Assembly (NCBI RefSeq): GCF_002002725.1
Contig: NZ_MUNW01000056.1
Location: 1-56,339 of the forward strand
Reading direction: 5' to 3'
Source of the DNA: Sinorhizobium sp. A49
Lineage (GTDB): Bacteria; Pseudomonadota; Alphaproteobacteria; Rhizobiales; Rhizobiaceae
DNA: 56,339 nt
This document shows positions 8,999-18,374 of the stretch, piece after piece. The notes under the pieces are model-generated. The model did no database searches. It saw only the letters and a program-made list of their open reading frames with translations, and was not told the origin of the DNA. The number at the start of each line of letters is the position of its first letter. Within the stretch, counting starts at the first letter, position 1. The position numbers were made by a program, and so were the translations under genes.

Positions 8999-9652
8999 AT
9001 GACGATCACGATTACCGCTTTTGAACGATCCCCCGATCGCGGCAAGGGGATGGCGCGTGACATGCGTGTTCGTTGGGCGCTCGAAGAAGTGGGCCAGCCA
9101 TACGACGTTCGTCTTGTGTCGTTCAAGGCGCTGAAGGAACCCGCCCATATCGCGCTTCAGCCTTTCGGGCAGATCCCGAGCTATGAAGAAGGCGACCTTG
9201 TCCTGTTCGAGTCGGGGGCGATCGTGTTCCATATCGCCGAGCGCCATTCGGGCCTGCTGCCGGACGATGCGAATGCCCGGTCGCGTGCGATCGCATGGAT
9301 GTTCGCCGCGCTCAGCACGGTGGAGCCACCCATTGTTGAGCGCGACGTCGCCAGATATCTGGAGGGCGACAAGACCTGGTATGAGGAGCGCCTGCCTGCC
9401 GTTGAGGAACGCATCCGTAAACGGCTGAGCGAACTGTCCTTCCGGCTGGGCGATGCCGAGTGGCTCGACGGCGCGTTCAGCGCCGGCGATCTCCTGATGG
9501 TGACCGTCCTGCGCAGGTTGGAAGGATCGGGTCTGCTGAACGACTACCCGAACCTTTCCGCCTACATTGCCCGCGGCCAGGCGCGACCCGCCTACCGGCG
9601 TGCTTTCGACGCGCAATTGGTCGTTTTCACCGCCGCCTCGACAGGCGACTAA
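8999..9652 (+). CDS. Glutathione S-transferase family protein
   Basis: A 217-residue cytosolic GST-fold protein. The N-terminal thioredoxin-like domain has ITITAFERSPDRGKG at the active-site loop, MRVRWALEEVGQPYDVRLV on helix 1, FGQIPSYEEGDLVLFESGAI with the cis-Pro and the ES pair for glutathione, and IAERHSGLLP. The C-terminal helical domain has WLDGAFSAGDLLMVTVLRRL. ATG 8999 follows GGAGAA. The gene sits between a MATE remnant and a convergent siderophore operon. The substrate is unknown. Confidence 0.88.
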   Translation: MTITITAFERSPDRGKGMARDMRVRWALEEVGQPYDVRLVSFKALKEPAHIALQPFGQIPSYEEGDLVLFESGAIVFHIAERHSGLLPDDANARSRAIAWMFAALSTVEPPIVERDVARYLEGDKTWYEERLPAVEERIRKRLSELSFRLGDAEWLDGAFSAGDLLMVTVLRRLEGSGLLNDYPNLSAYIARGQARPAYRRAFDAQLVVFTAASTGD

Positions 9653-9780
9653 AGATCCGCACCTCGCCGCAAAGGCCAGTCGACCGTGGGGCATCGGGCC
9701 ATGCGCGGGCTGAGCAAGAACCGATGGCACGGATCAACCTCGAACGGCGCGCAGGCCGCAGCCGGTGACAGACCTCCGCC

Positions 9781-10584
9781 TCATCCCCTGCCCCTCGGCA
9801 CGATCAAGGGCGTATCTGAAACCGGATCGGGGATGATGAGACAGGGCAGGCCAAAGACATTTTCGACCATTTTCTCGGTGACGACGTCTTTCGGCGCACC
9901 TTCCGCGACGACGGTGCCGTCCTTCATGGCAATGATGTGGGTGGCATAGCGGCAGGCATGGTTGAGATCGTGCAGCACGGCGACGACCGTGCGCCCCTTG
10001 GCATTGAGATCCTGGCAAAGATCGAGAAGTTCGATCTGGTGAGCGATGTCGAGGAAGGTCGTCGGCTCGTCAAGCAGGAGGATCGGGGTTTGCTGGGCCA
10101 ACACCATCGCCACCCAGACCCGTTGCCGCTGGCCGCCGGAAAGCTCGTCGACAGGGCGGCCCGAAAGCCCGGCCGTTCCTGTCGTGGCGAGCGCTGCTTC
10201 AACGGCTTCTTCGTCGGCACAGGACCATTGCCGGAACAGCGACTGATGTGGGTAGCGACCTCGGGCGACGAGATCGGCGACCGTGATGCCATCAGGTGCA
10301 ATCGAGGCCTGCGGCAGCAGGCCAAGGGTGCGAGCCAGCTGTTTACCCTGGTATTGCGCCAACGCCTTGCCGTCGAGAACAACCGCGCCTGCCGATGGAG
10401 CAAGCACGCGTGCCATGGCGCGCAACAAGGTCGATTTGCCGCTGGCATTCGGCCCGACGATGACCGTGAAGGACCCGTCTGGAATGGCGACCGACAGGTC
10501 CTGGGAAATGATCCGCTCGTCATAACGCAGCGTCGCATTCTCAACGCGAAGCCTTGCCGGTCCATTGACCTTGCATTCCGTCAT
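9781..10584 (-). CDS. ABC transporter ATPase for ferric siderophore (FecE/FepC type)
   Basis: A 267-residue cytosolic ATPase that powers the FecCD permease pair encoded just upstream. Visible motifs: Walker A GPNASGKST, Q-loop LGLLPQAS, signature LSGGQRQR, Walker B ILLLDEPTT followed by the D-loop FLDIAHQ, and switch His in VLHDLNHA. ATG 10584 overlaps the stop of the preceding permease by 4 bp (ATGA type); the open frame runs much further upstream but that part is antisense-frame sequence of the permease gene. It is the last gene of the operon. About 130 bp separate its stop from the convergent GST gene. Confidence 0.93.
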   Translation of the reverse strand: MTECKVNGPARLRVENATLRYDERIISQDLSVAIPDGSFTVIVGPNASGKSTLLRAMARVLAPSAGAVVLDGKALAQYQGKQLARTLGLLPQASIAPDGITVADLVARGRYPHQSLFRQWSCADEEAVEAALATTGTAGLSGRPVDELSGGQRQRVWVAMVLAQQTPILLLDEPTTFLDIAHQIELLDLCQDLNAKGRTVVAVLHDLNHACRYATHIIAMKDGTVVAEGAPKDVVTEKMVENVFGLPCLIIPDPVSDTPLIVPRGRG

Positions 10585-11693
10585 CGTCTTGCCTCGCGGA
10601 TCAGCAACCAAAGGAAATAGAAGCCGCCGATGCTGACCGTCATGACGCCGACGGGCAGTTGAACGCCGAAAGCATGCTGGGCCACCCAATCGGCCACGGC
10701 GAGCAACAGCGCGCCCATCAGCGCCGATGGAATGAGGGCAACGCCTGCCGTGCGCGTGATACGCCGCGCGATCTGCGGAGCAGCCAACGATATGAAGGAA
10801 ATCGGCCCGGCGGCGGCCGTCGCAAGTGCAGTCAGCGCGACGCCGAGTATCATCAGCAAAAGGCGCAGGCGCGTTGCGTTTACACCTGACGTCGTTGCCG
10901 CATCGTCGCCAAGTTCGAGCTGGCGCAGCGGTCGCGACAGGGCTGCAAGAATGGGAGTGATGAAGACCAGCATTGCAAGGACGGGAAGCACCTGTTCGAA
11001 CGAAAGGCCGTTCAGGGAACCGCCCCCCCAGATCGCGGCCGACATGGCGATCGGAAGATCGGCCTGCCGGATCATCCACGCATTGAAGGCGCCGAGCATG
11101 GCGGACATGCCGATACCGATGACAATCAGCCGGAAGCCCTGCACACCGCGGCGATAGGCGAGGAGATAGACGCAGGTAGCCGTGACGATCCCACCGGCGA
11201 GCGCTCCGCCCGCCGTTTGGTAGTATCCGCCGGAGAACAGCAGAATGACCATGAGTGCGCCGGTGTACGAGCCGGCGGAAAAGCCGATAATGTCGGGCGA
11301 TCCGAGAGGATTGCGGGTCAGGGACTGGAAGATCGCCCCACTCAGTCCCAGCGCGCTGCCCAGCAGGCAGGCGAGCAGCAGCCTTGGCAGGCGCCATTCG
11401 GTAACGACCATGCGGATGTTCTCGTCCCCGCCGCCCAGCAACGCGCGCAAGACGTCAGCAGGCGGGATGGAAAACTTTCCGCTCGAAAGCGACACCGCGC
11501 CGACCACCGCGATCAGCAACAACAGGATCGCGCTCACGGCGAAGCTGCGCAGATCGAGCCGCACGGACAACCGCCCGCCAGACGACCTGATAACGACAAC
11601 CGCCCGGCCGACATCGAGCGCTCGAGCACACGGAGCGCGTGAGTGCGCACTTGGACAGCGATTATTGGGTTGGTCCAGGCTGGTTTCGGTCAA
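10581..11693 (-). CDS. FecCD-family siderophore permease, second subunit (FecD/FepG type)
   Basis: A polytopic inner-membrane permease of about 370 residues. Family features include the segments RLPRLLLACLLGSALGLSGA, FQSLTRNPLGSPDIIGFSAG, an AAGPISFISLAAPQIARR loop that couples to the ATPase, and PVGVMTVSIGGFYFLWLL at the end. Nine to ten hydrophobic helices fit the BtuC/FecCD fold (PF01032). The likely start is TTG 11693, which overlaps the TGA stop of the first permease; a GTG further in is possible. It overlaps the ATPase gene by 4 bp. It pairs with the upstream permease to carry a ferric siderophore into the cytosol. Confidence 0.9.
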   Translation of the reverse strand: MTETSLDQPNNRCPSAHSRAPCARALDVGRAVVVIRSSGGRLSVRLDLRSFAVSAILLLLIAVVGAVSLSSGKFSIPPADVLRALLGGGDENIRMVVTEWRLPRLLLACLLGSALGLSGAIFQSLTRNPLGSPDIIGFSAGSYTGALMVILLFSGGYYQTAGGALAGGIVTATCVYLLAYRRGVQGFRLIVIGIGMSAMLGAFNAWMIRQADLPIAMSAAIWGGGSLNGLSFEQVLPVLAMLVFITPILAALSRPLRQLELGDDAATTSGVNATRLRLLLMILGVALTALATAAAGPISFISLAAPQIARRITRTAGVALIPSALMGALLLAVADWVAQHAFGVQLPVGVMTVSIGGFYFLWLLIREARR

Positions 11694-12793
11694 AGTCCGC
11701 GCGCCTTCGTGCGTCGCGCCAGGAGGATCAGGACCGGCGCGCCGATGAAGGCCGTGACGATACCGACCTCCAGTTCGCCGGGAAACAGCACCAGCCTGCC
11801 AACGATATCGGCAAACAAAAGCAGACTTGGCGCGCAAAGGAGTGTGAAAACGATGATCCAGCGTTGATCAGGCCCCGAAAACCAGCGCACCGCGTGCGGC
11901 ACCATCAATCCGACGAAGCCGATCGGTCCTGCGGCCGCCGTCGCGGCGCCAGACATGAGCGTGACGGCAATGACCACCAGGAAACGGGTGCGAATGACGT
12001 TTGCGCCGAGGGATCGGGAGAGATCATCGCCGAGTGCCAGGGCATTGAGGGGCCGGGCCAAGCCCAGCGCGAGCACCAGACCGCAGACGATGAAGGGCGC
12101 GACCGCGCGGACCACCTCCATGCCGCGTCCCGCCACCGACCCTATGGACCAGGACCGTAGAGCGTCGAAGGCTTGAGGATTGATGAGCGTGATCGATGAG
12201 CCGATACCGCCAAGCACGGCCGACAGCGCTATACCGCACAGGACCAGCCGCAATGGGGTGGCGCCGTCCCGTCCTTGCGATGCAGCCCCATAGACCAGCA
12301 GCGTCACCGAGATTGCGCCGGCAAGCGCGAACCAGAGGTAGCTCTCAACCGCGTGCACGCCGAACATCCCGACAGCGAGCGTCACGAAGAAAGCGGCACC
12401 GGCATTGACCCCCAGGATGCCGGGATCAGCCAGCGGATTGCGCGTCGCCGCCTGGATCAGCGCGCCGGAGACACCGAAGGCGGCCCCGCAGAGAAGCGCG
12501 AGCAAGGTCCGCGGCAGACGATAGTCACGGATGATGATGTGTTCGGCTGACGTAGCGTCATAGCTGACGAGCGCATCCACAACGGTCGGCACTGCGACAT
12601 GACGCGCGCCGAGCAACAGGCTGGCGGAGCAAAGGAGAACCAGGACGGCCGCGGCCAGGCCAAGCATTGCCAGACGCCATGCCCTGGACCGTCTCGCGCC
12701 GGCATGGCCGGTGGGCCGGGTTTTCAAGGGCCGCGTCGGCACCGCGTTCCCGGCCGCATCGGCGTGCGCGTGACCTCTGGCACCGGCGATCAT
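11690..12793 (-). CDS. FecCD-family siderophore permease, first subunit (FecC/FepD type)
   Basis: A 367-residue inner-membrane permease. After a basic cytosolic lead of about 40 residues (PTRPLKTRPTGHAGARRSR) the first helix begins. Diagnostic segments: IIRDYRLPRTLLALLCGAAFGVSGA, QAATRNPLADPGILGVNAGAA, AAGPIGFVGLMVPHAVR for ATPase coupling, and PGELEVGIVTAFIGAPVLILL near the end. ATG 12793 overlaps the stop of the siderophore-interacting protein gene by 4 bp, and its own stop overlaps the next permease. The chain of overlaps indicates strict cotranscription and coupled translation. Confidence 0.92.
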   Translation of the reverse strand: MIAGARGHAHADAAGNAVPTRPLKTRPTGHAGARRSRAWRLAMLGLAAAVLVLLCSASLLLGARHVAVPTVVDALVSYDATSAEHIIIRDYRLPRTLLALLCGAAFGVSGALIQAATRNPLADPGILGVNAGAAFFVTLAVGMFGVHAVESYLWFALAGAISVTLLVYGAASQGRDGATPLRLVLCGIALSAVLGGIGSSITLINPQAFDALRSWSIGSVAGRGMEVVRAVAPFIVCGLVLALGLARPLNALALGDDLSRSLGANVIRTRFLVVIAVTLMSGAATAAAGPIGFVGLMVPHAVRWFSGPDQRWIIVFTLLCAPSLLLFADIVGRLVLFPGELEVGIVTAFIGAPVLILLARRTKARGL

Positions 12794-13599
12794 ACGCGCG
12801 CCTGTCCCTCGATCCAGTAACCGATCGCATCGATCCGGGTCTTGTCGAAACCCAGGCCATCACGAAAATGCTTGCGGCACTCGGAGGCAGCCCTCGCCTC
12901 ACCGGCAATATAGATGTAGCCGGGGCCTTCGGGCAGGCGTTCGATCGCCCGCGCAATGCCAGGCAGCTGCGTGTAACCGCCATGCCGCTCACCGCCGCCA
13001 TGCGTCTCGTGCCAGGTCACCGAAACATCGCCGGCGCTGTCGATCTCCTGTCGGTCGGCGGCCGACGGTATTTCCACGTGCACGATGGCGCGCTGATCCG
13101 TTCCGAGCTCCTCGAGGATCCGGCCGACGGCCGGAAGGCCGGTGATATCGGTTACTAGCAGCATCCAGCTGGTATCCTCCGGCGGCTCGAAACGGCCTTC
13201 CGGGTTGCAGATGCCGACGATATCGCCGACCTTGGCGCCCATCGCCCAACTTGCCGCAACGCCGCCCTCGTGGGCGACCAGATCGATCAGCATCTCGCGG
13301 CGGTCGGCATCCCAGCGACGGACCGTATAGGGCCGGTTCGGGCAATGTTGCGAGCCGTCGGGCCGGCCCCATTTGCCGTCCGCCATCTGCACCGGCAGGG
13401 TGACCGGCGTCTCGGGATCCGGCCGCAGGGCAAGCCGCACCCATTCGTCGGGGTGACCGGTCGAGATCAGCCGCTCGCCGCCGTCGACGCGAAGAGCAAC
13501 CCGGATCATCGACGGGGTGAGGCGCATAACCGAAGTCACTTCGCAGAAAAAATAATCTTCCACATAGGGTGGATGATCGTGGTCGTGATCATGAGACAT
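12790..13599 (-). CDS. Siderophore-interacting protein (ViuB/SIP-type FAD ferric reductase)
   Basis: A 269-residue cytosolic flavoprotein of the SIP family. It starts with a His/Asp-rich tail (MSHDHDHDHPPYVEDYF) that could bind metal. The FAD domain shows WVRLALRP and the family motif RPYTVRRWD (R-x-YT-x-R), then GVAASWAMGAKVGD. The C-terminal NAD(P)H-like domain has LLVTDITGLPAVGRILEEL, VTWHETHGG, and YIAGEARAASECRKHFRDGLG, ending GYWIEGQAR. SIPs reduce Fe(III) in imported siderophores to release iron. ATG 13599 shares one base with the stop of the binding-protein gene (TGATG), and the 3' end overlaps the first permease. Confidence 0.92.
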   Translation of the reverse strand: MSHDHDHDHPPYVEDYFFCEVTSVMRLTPSMIRVALRVDGGERLISTGHPDEWVRLALRPDPETPVTLPVQMADGKWGRPDGSQHCPNRPYTVRRWDADRREMLIDLVAHEGGVAASWAMGAKVGDIVGICNPEGRFEPPEDTSWMLLVTDITGLPAVGRILEELGTDQRAIVHVEIPSAADRQEIDSAGDVSVTWHETHGGGERHGGYTQLPGIARAIERLPEGPGYIYIAGEARAASECRKHFRDGLGFDKTRIDAIGYWIEGQARV

Positions 13600-14675
13600 C
13601 AGCGCTCCTTTCCTGCCCGTTCCGCCGCTTCGGCGAGACGGGGCAGAAATGTCGGAAAACCATAGGGGATGGACAGCACGCTCAAGGCAGATGTCGACCA
13701 CACCGAAACCGGGTCGTCCAATGCCACGTAGCTGCCGCGCTTGACCGCCGCGAGCGCCTTGAACAACGGCTGTGCTTCGGCAGCAGCGCGTGCGCCCTCG
13801 CCGTACCACATGATCAGGATGTCGGCATCGAGCATGCCGCTCCGCTCCATTCCGACCTCCACCGAGCCCCTGCCGGGATTGTCGGCGGAAAGTGCAACGA
13901 TGCCAGGCGAAGCCTTGAGCCCCAGTTCCAAAAGGGCGGCGACGCGGGGGTCTTCCGGCAGGTAGACGACGATGCCGGATCCGCCGGCAACATAAGTTCC
14001 GAATGTGAATGTCTTGCCGCGCAGATCCGGCTGGCCGGCACCCATGGCGGATAGGGCGGCGCCTGTCTTTTCCATCAACGCCTTAGCCTCGGCACTCTTG
14101 CCGAGCGCCTGGCCCACCAGATCGATCTGCTCCTTCCAGTTCGCCGACCAGGGTGCGGATCGATAGACCACCGTCGGTGCGATACCGGAGAGCCGCTTGT
14201 ACGCGAGGTCGTCAATGCCGGAATAGATGCCGAGGATCAGATCGGGCCGCAGCGCTGCGATCGCCTCGTAATCGAGGTCGCCTTCAAGGAGGTATGGTCT
14301 GACGCTTCCCAGGCGCTCCTCGTTCCAGGGAAAGATGCCGCTGTCGAAAAAGCGATAGCGCGGCATTCCAACGGGAACCTTGCCGAGCGCGATGACAGCG
14401 TCCTCGCTGCTCCAGCCGAGGGTGACGATCCGTTCCGGCGCCTTCGGCACAACAGTTGTTCCAAGGGCGTGAACGAGGTACCGCGGAAAGTCATCGTCGG
14501 AGTAAGCAGGCGCCATGCAGGCAAATAACGACGCCAGCAGCACCAACGCTGCTTTCGCTGCGATCGATAGGAACGATCTGGCGGACGGCTTGCGCCGAGC
14601 GCCGCGCGTGCGACCCCCGGCGCTTGTGCGTACCGGCTGCGGGCTAACCAGGCTCTCCGGCACCGCTGCTACCAT
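13599..14675 (-). CDS. Periplasmic ferric-siderophore binding protein (FecB/FhuD family)
   Basis: A 358-residue protein from ATG 14675, which overlaps the last codons of the TonB receptor gene. A long basic N-region (GGRTRGARRKPSAR) precedes a hydrophobic core (AAKAALVLLASLFACMAPAYS), so a Sec signal cleaved near residue 60 is likely. The mature part is a class III binding protein: ERIVTLGWSSEDAVIALG, DYEAIAALRPDLILGIYSG, a long central helix (WKEQIDLVGQALGKSAEA) and DADILIMWYGEG. It should pass the ferric siderophore from receptor to permease. The start could lie a few codons further upstream. Confidence 0.88.
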   Translation of the reverse strand: MVAAVPESLVSPQPVRTSAGGRTRGARRKPSARSFLSIAAKAALVLLASLFACMAPAYSDDDFPRYLVHALGTTVVPKAPERIVTLGWSSEDAVIALGKVPVGMPRYRFFDSGIFPWNEERLGSVRPYLLEGDLDYEAIAALRPDLILGIYSGIDDLAYKRLSGIAPTVVYRSAPWSANWKEQIDLVGQALGKSAEAKALMEKTGAALSAMGAGQPDLRGKTFTFGTYVAGGSGIVVYLPEDPRVAALLELGLKASPGIVALSADNPGRGSVEVGMERSGMLDADILIMWYGEGARAAAEAQPLFKALAAVKRGSYVALDDPVSVWSTSALSVLSIPYGFPTFLPRLAEAAERAGKER

Positions 14676-17146
14676 TGGAAGCTCAGGTTGGCGTAAACCG
14701 ACCGTGGCTTGCCGTAGAAGCAGGAATTGTAGTTGCTGCAACCGTTCACATAGGTCTTGTCGAAGACGTTTTGCGCCGTGACGTTCAGCTCAAGCCCTTC
14801 CAGCTTGGGGTCCTTCTTGCCGAAGTCGTAGGAGATTGCCGCGTCTATGACCGTATAGGACGGATACTTGAACGAGTTGGCGTCATTGCCATAGCCGCTG
14901 CTCGAGTGGCGCACGCCAGCGCCGATGCCCAGTCCGCCGAGCGGTCCGTCTTCGATCCGATATTTCGCCCAGGCGGAAACATTCACCGGCGGCATGAAGC
15001 GAACCTTGTTTCCCTGCGTGCCGTCGTCTGCCTTGGAATAGACCGAGTCCGTGTAGGAGGCTGCGGCAATAAGGTCGAGGCTGTCGAATACCGTTGCCTT
15101 GCCTTCGATTTCCAAGCCCTGGACGTGAATCTCCCCGCGCTGCGACGCCATGAACGTCAGGCTGTCGTAGGTCGGCACATTCTGCTGCTTCAGGTCGAAG
15201 GCCGAGAGGGTGATGAGCGCATCGTAGCCGACCGGCTCATACTTGAGGCCGACCTCTGTCTGCTGGCCGGTCGTCGGCTTGAATGGATTGCTCTGCCCGT
15301 CGAAACCGGAATAGGGCATGAACGAGGTCGAATAGCTGACATAGGGCGCAAGACCGTTGTCGAAGAGATAGATGAGCCCCGCCCGACCGGTGAATGCGGT
15401 GTCCTTCTTCCGCGCCACACTCGAAGCGAGCATGTCGTTGTCGGTTTGCCACGCCCAGTCATAGCGTCCGCCGAGTGTGAGGATCCAGTTGTCCCACTTG
15501 ATCTGATCCTGAGCATAGAGGCCGAGCTGGCTCAGCCTGTTGTCCCAGCGGGCGCCGACTGTAGGCTCCCTGTAGGATCCGTAGATCGGATTGAACACGT
15601 TGAGAGGCGTGTTGCCGAAGGCATAGCGGCCCGTATAGTCGTTCCGGAACCATTTGTAGTCGGTGCCGATGATCGCCGTGTGCTCGATGTCCCCCGTCGA
15701 AAATTCCGCCTGCAGATTGGTGTCGGTGGCAAAGACCTGATTGTCCGAGGAATAGTTGATCGCGTTGCGCCTGATCGTCGTGTAGTCGGTCAGGCCGCCT
15801 GTCGCGACATAGCCGCCGTTGAAGAACGTCCGGTAGGAGTCGTCGACCGAGATGTATTTCGCATTGTGACGGACCGACCAGACCTCATTGAAACGGTGCC
15901 TGAAGTCGTAGCCGACAATCGCCTGCTCCCGATCATAGCCGTTATAGGCCGGCTCGCCGGTGAAGAGATCCCGGTCGATCTTTCCAAACGGACCGGCTTC
16001 CACTGTTCCGATGTAGGGAAGCGGCTGATAGTCCGGGACACCATTGTCCTTCTGGTAGTGCGAAAGGAACGTGAAGGTGGTGTCTTCGTCAGGCTGCAGC
16101 GCGAACGAAGGAGCGATCATGAAGCGCTCGTCCTTGGTGTAGTCTATGTTGGTATCGGTGCGCGTCGCCACGCCGGTCAGTCGATAAAGAATGCCGTCAT
16201 CGCCGGCCACGGGCCCGGAAAAATCGAAGGCGCCATAGGCCCGGCCGTCCGTGCCGGTGCCCGCGACCACCTCATGGAACGGTTGCGCGGTTGGCCGCTT
16301 GCTGACCATGTTGATGATGCCGCCTGGGTAATTCTGGCCGTAGAGGACCGAGGATGGGCCTTTCAACACCTCTACCCGCTCGAGCAGATAGGGGTCGATC
16401 TGCGGCGAACCGCCGAGGTCGCCGATGTAGGGCAGATAGGTACCATCGAAGTAAAGCGGCGTCGGCGAGAAACCGCGAATTTCGATGTTGTCGAACGCCC
16501 GGGTAGAGGCGCTGCTGCCGCCGACGTGAACGCCGGCGGTATAGTTGACGGCCTCCTTGATCGACTCGGCACCCCGTTGCTTGATTTCATCGGCGGTGAT
16601 CACCGAAATCGACTGCGGCACCTCGATGAGGGGCGTGTCGGTTTTCGTGCCGGTTGCCGATCGGCTGGCAACAATGCCGTCAACCGGCCCCCAGGCATTC
16701 TCGGCACCCTCGACGGTGATTGTCTGCAGACGCGTTGCACCGTCGACGGATACGGCTTCAGATCCCTGCGCCGGGTCGGTGATCGTCACGCTCTTCGGCC
16801 CGGTGAAGCGATAGGTCAGACCGGTATTGGCAAGGAGCGCGCTCAGCGCCGCCTCGGGTGAAAGCTGCCCCTTGATACCGGACGTTTTCAGCCCGTTCGC
16901 AACCGCACTGCTATAGAGCACCTGGATTCCGCTGGCGGCGCCAAACCGCGTCAAGCCGCGATCGAGCGAGCCGGCCGGGATGGAATAGGTGACGCGTTCC
17001 TGCGCGAATGTCGGCGATGGGCTGATGGCAAGGGCAGTGAGTGCGATCGACGCGGACAGGCAGGCAAGCCGCCACTTGTATCCGATGTTGCCCTGACCGT
17101 GGCGCCTTGCGGCGGTGAACTGCCCCATTCCCGTGTCCCCATGCAT
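14669..17146 (-). CDS. TonB-dependent siderophore receptor with STN signalling domain (FhuA/FoxA type)
   Basis: An 825-residue outer-membrane transducer. A signal peptide ends near residue 50 (SPTFAQE). An STN domain follows (about 52-120: YSIPAGSLDRGLTRFGAASG, VLYSSAVANGL, LTYRF). The TonB box region is near QTITVEGAEN. The plug has PQSISVITADEIKQRGAESI, IRGF, ERVEVLKGPSSVLYGQNYPG and INMVSKRP. The 22-strand barrel ends YANLSFQW with a terminal aromatic residue. An STN domain next to FecI/FecR genes means the loaded receptor probably signals to the FecR-like protein to switch on its own operon. The siderophore is not identifiable by eye; plug and barrel resemble hydroxamate receptors. The antisense strand holds a 728-codon open frame that is a shadow. 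Confidence 0.93.
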   Translation of the reverse strand: MHGDTGMGQFTAARRHGQGNIGYKWRLACLSASIALTALAISPSPTFAQERVTYSIPAGSLDRGLTRFGAASGIQVLYSSAVANGLKTSGIKGQLSPEAALSALLANTGLTYRFTGPKSVTITDPAQGSEAVSVDGATRLQTITVEGAENAWGPVDGIVASRSATGTKTDTPLIEVPQSISVITADEIKQRGAESIKEAVNYTAGVHVGGSSASTRAFDNIEIRGFSPTPLYFDGTYLPYIGDLGGSPQIDPYLLERVEVLKGPSSVLYGQNYPGGIINMVSKRPTAQPFHEVVAGTGTDGRAYGAFDFSGPVAGDDGILYRLTGVATRTDTNIDYTKDERFMIAPSFALQPDEDTTFTFLSHYQKDNGVPDYQPLPYIGTVEAGPFGKIDRDLFTGEPAYNGYDREQAIVGYDFRHRFNEVWSVRHNAKYISVDDSYRTFFNGGYVATGGLTDYTTIRRNAINYSSDNQVFATDTNLQAEFSTGDIEHTAIIGTDYKWFRNDYTGRYAFGNTPLNVFNPIYGSYREPTVGARWDNRLSQLGLYAQDQIKWDNWILTLGGRYDWAWQTDNDMLASSVARKKDTAFTGRAGLIYLFDNGLAPYVSYSTSFMPYSGFDGQSNPFKPTTGQQTEVGLKYEPVGYDALITLSAFDLKQQNVPTYDSLTFMASQRGEIHVQGLEIEGKATVFDSLDLIAAASYTDSVYSKADDGTQGNKVRFMPPVNVSAWAKYRIEDGPLGGLGIGAGVRHSSSGYGNDANSFKYPSYTVIDAAISYDFGKKDPKLEGLELNVTAQNVFDKTYVNGCSNYNSCFYGKPRSVYANLSFQW

Positions 17147-17348
17147 TCGTCGCCGCGCCGTCCAATGACGCAGCCTCTACTGGGGAGAACGATCAGGAAT
17201 CGCGAACCCGAAATTTTTTCGGATTTTTTTAGGGACGGAGCCACTGGCTTGCCCATTTCCAGGAAAAGTGCGAAGAAATTCCCGTCAGGAATTGCGTAAA
17301 ATCAAACAGATAGTGCGTTTCTGCCGTTCCGTCTAAACCGCGAACACT

Positions 17349-18284
17349 CTATCTCAGCAGGACAATTCCGCCGACAAGGTTGACGGGCCGGACCTGTAGC
17401 GTCTCTTCGAGATGGGCAAGAATTTCGTCCGGGCGGCTGAGGTGAAAGACACCGGACACACGCCGCGCCCGAAGGTCGCTCCTGGCAATCACGACCTTGC
17501 CGCGGCGGTGCCGATTGAGATCGGATACCACGTCGGCCAGCGACCGATCCTTGAAGATCAGCAGTCCCTGTCGCCAGGCCGCCGCCGTTTCGGCATCCGT
17601 GGTGACTTTCTCGCCAAGACCCAGCCGTGAGTAGCTGATGGCCTCGCCATCCACGAGATCGCTGTTGGCCAGACACTGCACGCTAATCCGCCCCCTCAGG
17701 CATTCGACGGAGATATCGTCGTCGCCATGCTTCACCGAAAACGAGGTACCGATCGCCGTCGTCTTTCCATTGGCGGCAGTGACCACGAACGGCCGCGCCG
17801 GGTCGGAAACGACGTCGAAGACGGCAGCACCCGTCGTCAGCTCGAGTTGCCGGGCGGATGACGAGAAATCGACCGAAAGCATCGTCCCCCCATCGAGCGT
17901 CATCGTAGATCCGTCCGAAAGCTGAACCGTCCGCTGCTCGCCGATACCGGTCGCATAGTCCGCAAGGATCGCGCCGACCGTTGGCAGAAAGCCGAGTTCC
18001 GACAAGATGAGCCCGCCGCCCGCGACGCTCGCCGCGAGACTTCCGGTCGCCAGAAAGGTCCGCCTCGTCAAGACGGTCGATGGCGCCGACTTGCTTTTGC
18101 CAAGCGCTGGTCCCAGATTTTTCCATAGCCGTGCGGAAGCCTGGAACGCCGCCTCATGGGCGGCACTGCGCGCACGCCAGGCAAGCAACGCGTCGGCATC
18201 GTCCGTTGTTGCCGTCCCGGATGTGATACGGACGATCCAGGCCGTCGCTTCTCGTTTGAGAGCTTCGAAATCCTCGTCCAACAC
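17349..18284 (-). CDS. FecR-like transmembrane anti-sigma/signal transducer
   Basis: A 311-residue protein from a GTG start at 18284 with GGGAGCGG upstream. The N-terminal cytosolic domain (about 1-80) has the FecR pattern EATAWIVRI..G, DDADALLAWRARSAAHEAAF. A twin-arginine-like TRRTFLATG precedes the single hydrophobic segment (about 75-100). The periplasmic FecR domain (PF04773) reads TVQLSDGSTMTLDGGTMLSV and ELTTGAAVFDVVSDPARPFVV, GTSFSV; the C-terminal part resembles an STN-like fold (VSDLNRHRRGKVVI, GVFHL). It should relay occupancy of the receptor to the sigma factor encoded 90 bp upstream. Confidence 0.9.
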   Translation of the reverse strand: MLDEDFEALKREATAWIVRITSGTATTDDADALLAWRARSAAHEAAFQASARLWKNLGPALGKSKSAPSTVLTRRTFLATGSLAASVAGGGLILSELGFLPTVGAILADYATGIGEQRTVQLSDGSTMTLDGGTMLSVDFSSSARQLELTTGAAVFDVVSDPARPFVVTAANGKTTAIGTSFSVKHGDDDISVECLRGRISVQCLANSDLVDGEAISYSRLGLGEKVTTDAETAAAWRQGLLIFKDRSLADVVSDLNRHRRGKVVIARSDLRARRVSGVFHLSRPDEILAHLEETLQVRPVNLVGGIVLLR

Positions 18285-18374
18285 CCGCTCCCTTCAATAA
18301 GGTAATTCCCGACCGGGGATCGATTAACCCAGTCTCTACAGCTATCAACGATTGAAAAATGAAAAGCCGAAACG

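Noticed and set aside
9781-11397. 538-residue ATPase with a long N-terminal extension
   Set aside because: The part before 10584 overlaps the permease gene in another frame; the ATG at 10584 with the 4-bp overlap is the natural start.
14675-16861. 728-codon open frame antisense to the TonB receptor
   Set aside because: The receptor on the minus strand is unmistakable; the antisense product is Arg/Val/Glu-rich without domains.
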